From assembly GCA_900549415.1 (NCBI GenBank), contig URNX01000016.1:1-64000 (forward strand): a stretch of 64,000 bases of DNA, given 5' to 3'. Source of the DNA: an uncultured bacterium (GTDB lineage: Bacteria > Verrucomicrobiota > Lentisphaeria > Victivallales > UBA1829). Under the pieces are notes generated by a model. The model saw only the letters and a list, made by a program, of their open reading frames with translations. It was not told where the DNA came from and did no database searches. The translations under genes and the position numbers were made by a program. This document shows positions 60,986 through 64,000 of the stretch, one piece after another (positions within the stretch are counted from its first letter, which is position 1; the number at the start of each line of letters is the position of its first letter).

Positions 60986-62020
60986 ATGAACCGAACAAAA
61001 GTCGCGATTCTCTGGATTCTGATTGCAACCTTCATCATGGGCGGAATCTGGTATTTCAAAAAACAAGAGACAAACCGTTTCCGCCGTGAAACATTCTCCT
61101 TCCCGATAATGAGCACACGCGCTTCCGTGACGCTGATCGACACCGATCCTGATGAAATCGAACGGGCATTCCGTCTCGCGCGCGAAGCGATGGAACGCGT
61201 GGTTGCGCTCTGCAACTACTTCGACCCTTCAAGCGAGCTCGCGCGGCTCAACGCGTCCGCGGACAAAACCCCGTTTGTCTGCTCGCCCGAACTCTGGGAG
61301 ATTCTCCGGGAAACCCGACGATTTCACCGGCTTTCCGAAGGGGCGTTCGACCCGACGATCCGCCCCCTGATGCGCGTCTGGGGTTTCCACCGGAAACGCC
61401 TCACGCTCCCCTCTGACGCGGAAATCACGGAAGCAAAAAAAATCTGCGGATTCGACAAGATCCGGTTCGACGACAACACGCGGAGCGTCTTCTTCACCGT
61501 CCCTGGAATGTCGATTGACCTCGGCGGCATCGCGAAGGGCTGGGCCGTCGACAAGGCCGCCGAAGCGGTGCTGAACCAGACCGCAGTCCGGCGCGGCTGG
61601 ATTGATCTCGGCGGCAACATGCGCTGTCTGCCGCTCCCGCCGCCGAACCTTGAAACGTACCGCATCGGCGTGCGCGACCCGAAGAACGGGGAACGCAACA
61701 TCGCAGTCGTCCCGGTGCTCAACGAATGCGTGGCGACAAGCGGCGACTACGAGCGCTATGTGGTAATTGAAGGGAAACGCTATACGCACATCATCAACCC
61801 GAAAACCGGGCGTCCGGTCAGCGGAACGCTTTCCGCGACGGTCATCACGCCGCGCGGAGTGGATTCCGATGCGCTCTCGACTTCACTCTTCATCAACGGT
61901 CCCGCATTCGCGGAAAAACTTCCGGAAGCGCGGACGTTTCTGATTGATTCGGAAGGGAAAGTTCACATGCACGTTCCGTCCGGCGCACTGTTTCAGCTTC
62001 TGCCGAGCTCCGATTTGTAA
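60986..62020 (+). CDS. apbE: FAD:protein FMN transferase ApbE
   Basis: This 344-aa protein has an N-terminal membrane or lipoprotein-like anchor (about 5-25; no lipobox cysteine is visible). It then has the ApbE fold: FDPTIRPLMRVWGF, the Mg/FAD region IDLGGIAKGWAVDKA, GWIDLGGNMRC, and the C-terminal YTHIINPKTGRPV and DSDALSTSLF. ApbE attaches FMN covalently to threonine of exported redox proteins such as RnfG or NqrC. The ATG at 60986 is 1 bp after xerD. Its 3' end overlaps the convergent 2H gene by 28 bp. Confidence 0.93.
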   Translation: MNRTKVAILWILIATFIMGGIWYFKKQETNRFRRETFSFPIMSTRASVTLIDTDPDEIERAFRLAREAMERVVALCNYFDPSSELARLNASADKTPFVCSPELWEILRETRRFHRLSEGAFDPTIRPLMRVWGFHRKRLTLPSDAEITEAKKICGFDKIRFDDNTRSVFFTVPGMSIDLGGIAKGWAVDKAAEAVLNQTAVRRGWIDLGGNMRCLPLPPPNLETYRIGVRDPKNGERNIAVVPVLNECVATSGDYERYVVIEGKRYTHIINPKTGRPVSGTLSATVITPRGVDSDALSTSLFINGPAFAEKLPEARTFLIDSEGKVHMHVPSGALFQLLPSSDL

Positions 62021-62535
62021 AGAAGCTCGCAGGAATCCGGATCGGGAAGCGAATAGACGGAAAGCAGGTTCAAAGTGAACGGTTCTTTCGGAGCCTGAAG
62101 GAAGAAAAGCTCAAAAAACTCCTCAACGCTCTTCGGCGGCTTGCGGAGCTTGAGCGTGCAGTGCGGACGATACGGGTACGGCGACGGCTCGAACCGGATT
62201 CCGCTCTCCGAAATAATCCTGTGCGCATTCCGGAACGGTTCGGGATTCTTCACATCAAGAAAGTAAATATCGGTGTTCTCAAACCGCTGAACATCGCCGA
62301 ATTCAGCGGAAAACGGTTCGATTTTCTTCACGGCTTCGTCCAGCAGCGCGGAGATTTCCCGCAGGGGCTGCCCTTTCGAAATCAGCCCGGTTCCGCAGGA
62401 ACCTGTCAGGGTGATTTCCGCGGGAAGACGCGAACGCTCCTCGTCAAACCGCTGCCGCACAAGCTTGATCCATTCCGCCATCGGAGACGGAATGTCAAGC
62501 ACGATATAGGCGGGCGATTCGATGAGCTCTTCCAT
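61993..62535 (-). CDS. 2H phosphoesterase-like (2'-5' RNA ligase fold) protein, first His lost
   Basis: This 180-aa protein looks like the 2H superfamily. The second motif is intact, PHCTLKL (His125-X-Thr127). At the first motif the expected His-X-Thr is replaced by Glu40-Ile-Thr in AEITLTGS. With one catalytic His missing, RNA 2'-5' phosphodiesterase or cyclase activity may be reduced or changed. It starts 3 bp after ruvA with RBS AAGGGG and is the last gene of the nadC-ruvA operon. Its 3' end overlaps apbE. Confidence 0.65.
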   Translation of the reverse strand: MEELIESPAYIVLDIPSPMAEWIKLVRQRFDEERSRLPAEITLTGSCGTGLISKGQPLREISALLDEAVKKIEPFSAEFGDVQRFENTDIYFLDVKNPEPFRNAHRIISESGIRFEPSPYPYRPHCTLKLRKPPKSVEEFFELFFLQAPKEPFTLNLLSVYSLPDPDSCELLYKSELGRS

Positions 62536-62538
62536 GGG

Positions 62539-63150
62539 TCACCCCTTGTTGAGAGACTGGAGCGAATGGCGGATGATGTTTTCCACCGAACGCTCCTTTT
62601 CGGGAAGAGAAGCGGCGACGTCGATGACGCACTTCTGGATCTTCGCGCGCTGGAAACCGAGTTTTTCGAGCGCCATAATTGCATCTTCCGTATTGCGGTC
62701 GATTGCGGCGGGCGCCGCTCCGGCTGCGTACTCGGCGGAGGGGTCGATGTCGCGGATTTTATCGCGCAGTTCCACAACCATGCGCTCCGCGGACTTGGGA
62801 CCGACTCCGTTGATTTTCTTCAGCGAACGGATATCCGCCGAGAGGATCGCCTGGCAGAACGACGGAATGTTCAGGCTGCTCAGAATGTTCAGCGCCGTCT
62901 TCGCGCCGATTCCGTTCACGGTGCAGAGCAGCCGGAAAATCTTCAGCTCGCGCTGCGTGGCAAAGCCGTACAGGCTCATATCATCCTCGCGCACGATAAG
63001 CACGGTGTGCAGAACCGCCTCGTTTCCCGGCTGGGGAAGCTTGTCGTAGGTGCAGAGCGGGATGTTGACGCTGTAGCCGACTCCCGCGCACTCAATCAGC
63101 GCCTCCGTGAAGGAGGATTCAATCAGGGTTCCTCTCAGACGCGAAATCAT
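62539..63150 (-). CDS. ruvA: Holliday junction branch migration protein RuvA
   Basis: This 203-aa protein has the three RuvA domains: an OB fold (about 1-62, MISRLRGTLIE...), the tandem helix-hairpin-helix region (VNGIGAKTALNILS and INGVGPKSAERMVVELRDK), and a C-terminal UBA-like domain for RuvB contact (about 155-203; EDAIMALEKLGFQ). RuvA binds four-way junctions as a tetramer. It starts 3 bp after nadC. No ruvB or ruvC is within the window. Confidence 0.96.
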   Translation of the reverse strand: MISRLRGTLIESSFTEALIECAGVGYSVNIPLCTYDKLPQPGNEAVLHTVLIVREDDMSLYGFATQRELKIFRLLCTVNGIGAKTALNILSSLNIPSFCQAILSADIRSLKKINGVGPKSAERMVVELRDKIRDIDPSAEYAAGAAPAAIDRNTEDAIMALEKLGFQRAKIQKCVIDVAASLPEKERSVENIIRHSLQSLNKG

Positions 63151-63153
63151 GAT

Positions 63154-64000
63154 TCACTTCCCCGGTTCAATGATATCCATCGAAATATCGGCGGACTTGA
63201 CCGAATGGGTCAGCGCGCCGGAGGAGATGAAATCGACGCCCGTCGCGGCGACTTCGGGGATGCGGGCGAGAGTCATGTTGCCGCTCGCTTCAAGCTTCGC
63301 GCGGTGCGCCGTCATGCGAACCGCCTCCGCCATATCCGCCGTGGACATGTTGTCGAGAAGAATGTATTCCGCCTTCGATTCAAGCGCTTCGGGAAGCTCG
63401 GCAAGGGAATCGATTTCGACTTCGACTTCAAGATCCGGATAGAGCTTGCGGGCGTTCGCAACAGAGCGCAGAATGCCGCCCGTTCCGCCGAGCCCGGCGA
63501 GCTCGCGGTGGTTGTCTTTGATCATGATGCGGTCATAAAGCCCGATACGGTGATTCGAAGCTCCGCCGACCGCGACCGCGTACTTTTCCAGATTACGGTA
63601 TCCCGGCGTGGTCTTGCGGGTGTCGAGAATCGCGCACTTGTCGCCGGCCGCCTGCTGGTATTTGTGCGCCGCCGTCGCAACGCCGCAGAGACGCTGCACA
63701 AAGTTCAGCGCCGTGCGTTCGCCGGTCAAAAGCGAGCGCGCAGGGCCGTGCAATTTCGCCATGATTGTTCCCTTCGGACAGAAATCGCCCTCGTTCACAA
63801 CGGATTTCCATTCGATCTTCGGGTCAACGGTCTTCATCAGACGCTCCGCAACGCAGAGCCCGGCGCAGACACAGTCCTCCTTCGCAAGGAACACGGCGTC
63901 AACGACGAGATCTTCGCCGATCACGGAAATTGTGGTGGTGTCACCGCGTCCGCCGAGGTCTTCGTCGAGCGCCATACGGATGAGCGCATCCACGCGCTCC
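63154..64000 (-). CDS. nadC: Nicotinate-nucleotide pyrophosphorylase (carboxylating), 5' end cut by window
   Basis: Quinolinate phosphoribosyltransferase of NAD synthesis makes nicotinate mononucleotide from quinolinate and PRPP. Characteristic stretches are ALDEDLGGRGDTTT at the N-terminus, LNFVQRLCGVATAAHKYQ, the RKTTPGYRNLEKYAV loop, GGASNHRIGLYDRIMIKDNH and VEVEIDSLAELPEAL. A GTG at 63993 is possible but has no well-spaced RBS, and family members usually carry 10-20 residues before this point, so the gene very likely begins beyond the window. It is first in the nadC-ruvA-2H operon. Confidence 0.93.
   Translation of the reverse strand, partial: ERVDALIRMALDEDLGGRGDTTTISVIGEDLVVDAVFLAKEDCVCAGLCVAERLMKTVDPKIEWKSVVNEGDFCPKGTIMAKLHGPARSLLTGERTALNFVQRLCGVATAAHKYQQAAGDKCAILDTRKTTPGYRNLEKYAVAVGGASNHRIGLYDRIMIKDNHRELAGLGGTGGILRSVANARKLYPDLEVEVEIDSLAELPEALESKAEYILLDNMSTADMAEAVRMTAHRAKLEASGNMTLARIPEVAATGVDFISSGALTHSVKSADISMDIIEPGK

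Overview
The window looks like chromosome of a Lentisphaerae-type bacterium (Victivallis-like; PVC superphylum). This is inferred from a moderately GC-rich genome, four prepilin-type proteins starting F-T-L-I-E-L-L with a C-terminal H-X9/10-D-G motif, several GntR regulators with LacI-like effector domains, and many glycoside hydrolases. The proteome is Gram-negative in style (lysA, mreB, a GmhA-like isomerase, Bat-type proteins). No phage, insertion sequence or CRISPR array was seen.

Layout. 1-3 kb: initiator tRNA with its own promoter and terminator, then a GH2 hydrolase. 3-9 kb (minus strand): GntR regulator and two fused Bat genes (BatD-BatE and BatB-BatC). 8.8-10.7 kb: an ABC ATPase and pheA. 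10.9-17.5 kb (plus): carbohydrate cluster A, with a GntR/LacI hybrid regulator, a large secreted GH-A hydrolase, a pseudopilin and an FAD oxidoreductase. 17.6-23.3 kb: housekeeping block with a bS22/mS38-like ribosomal protein, a TPR protein, mutS, and two small heat-shock proteins behind a sigma-54 promoter. 23.5-43.1 kb (mostly plus): a 20-kb carbohydrate island, with GntR, pseudopilin, GH-A, Asp-box propeller, CBM9-like protein, pseudopilin, secreted protein, clan GH-D hydrolase, GH38 alpha-mannosidase, divergent AraC, pseudopilin, GH-A. 43-64 kb: mostly housekeeping (mreB, lysA, gpsA-plsY, M24 peptidase, CvpA-like and PilB-like proteins, gmhA-like-uppS-cdsA, lexA-like, an ABC exporter, xerD, apbE, nadC-ruvA-2H protein). 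A GH127-like enzyme and an orphan Schlafen/AlbA_2 protein interrupt it.

How it may work together. Three paralogous signal-peptide GH-A enzymes share an N-terminal module with the motif GGWTDQGP. Each is transcribed next to a pseudopilin gene, and a fourth pseudopilin lies inside the propeller/CBM9/mannosidase operon. Cytoplasmic exo-acting enzymes (GH2, GH38, GH-D-like, GH127-like) would finish the oligosaccharides. No sugar transporter is encoded in the carbohydrate clusters. The recurring pseudopilin-hydrolase pair, under locus-specific GntR/AraC control, is the best candidate here for an undescribed system: a surface or secretion-linked saccharolytic apparatus that uses many interchangeable pseudopilins.

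Other points of note: a bidirectional promoter built on one palindromic -10 element; two promoters with the same upstream direct-repeat architecture; a LexA-like protein without the catalytic serine at its usual position; a PilB/GspE-type ATPase with an N-terminal membrane anchor; and Bat fusions that retain internal signal-peptide-like segments. All assignments come from reading motifs by eye, and no database search was run.
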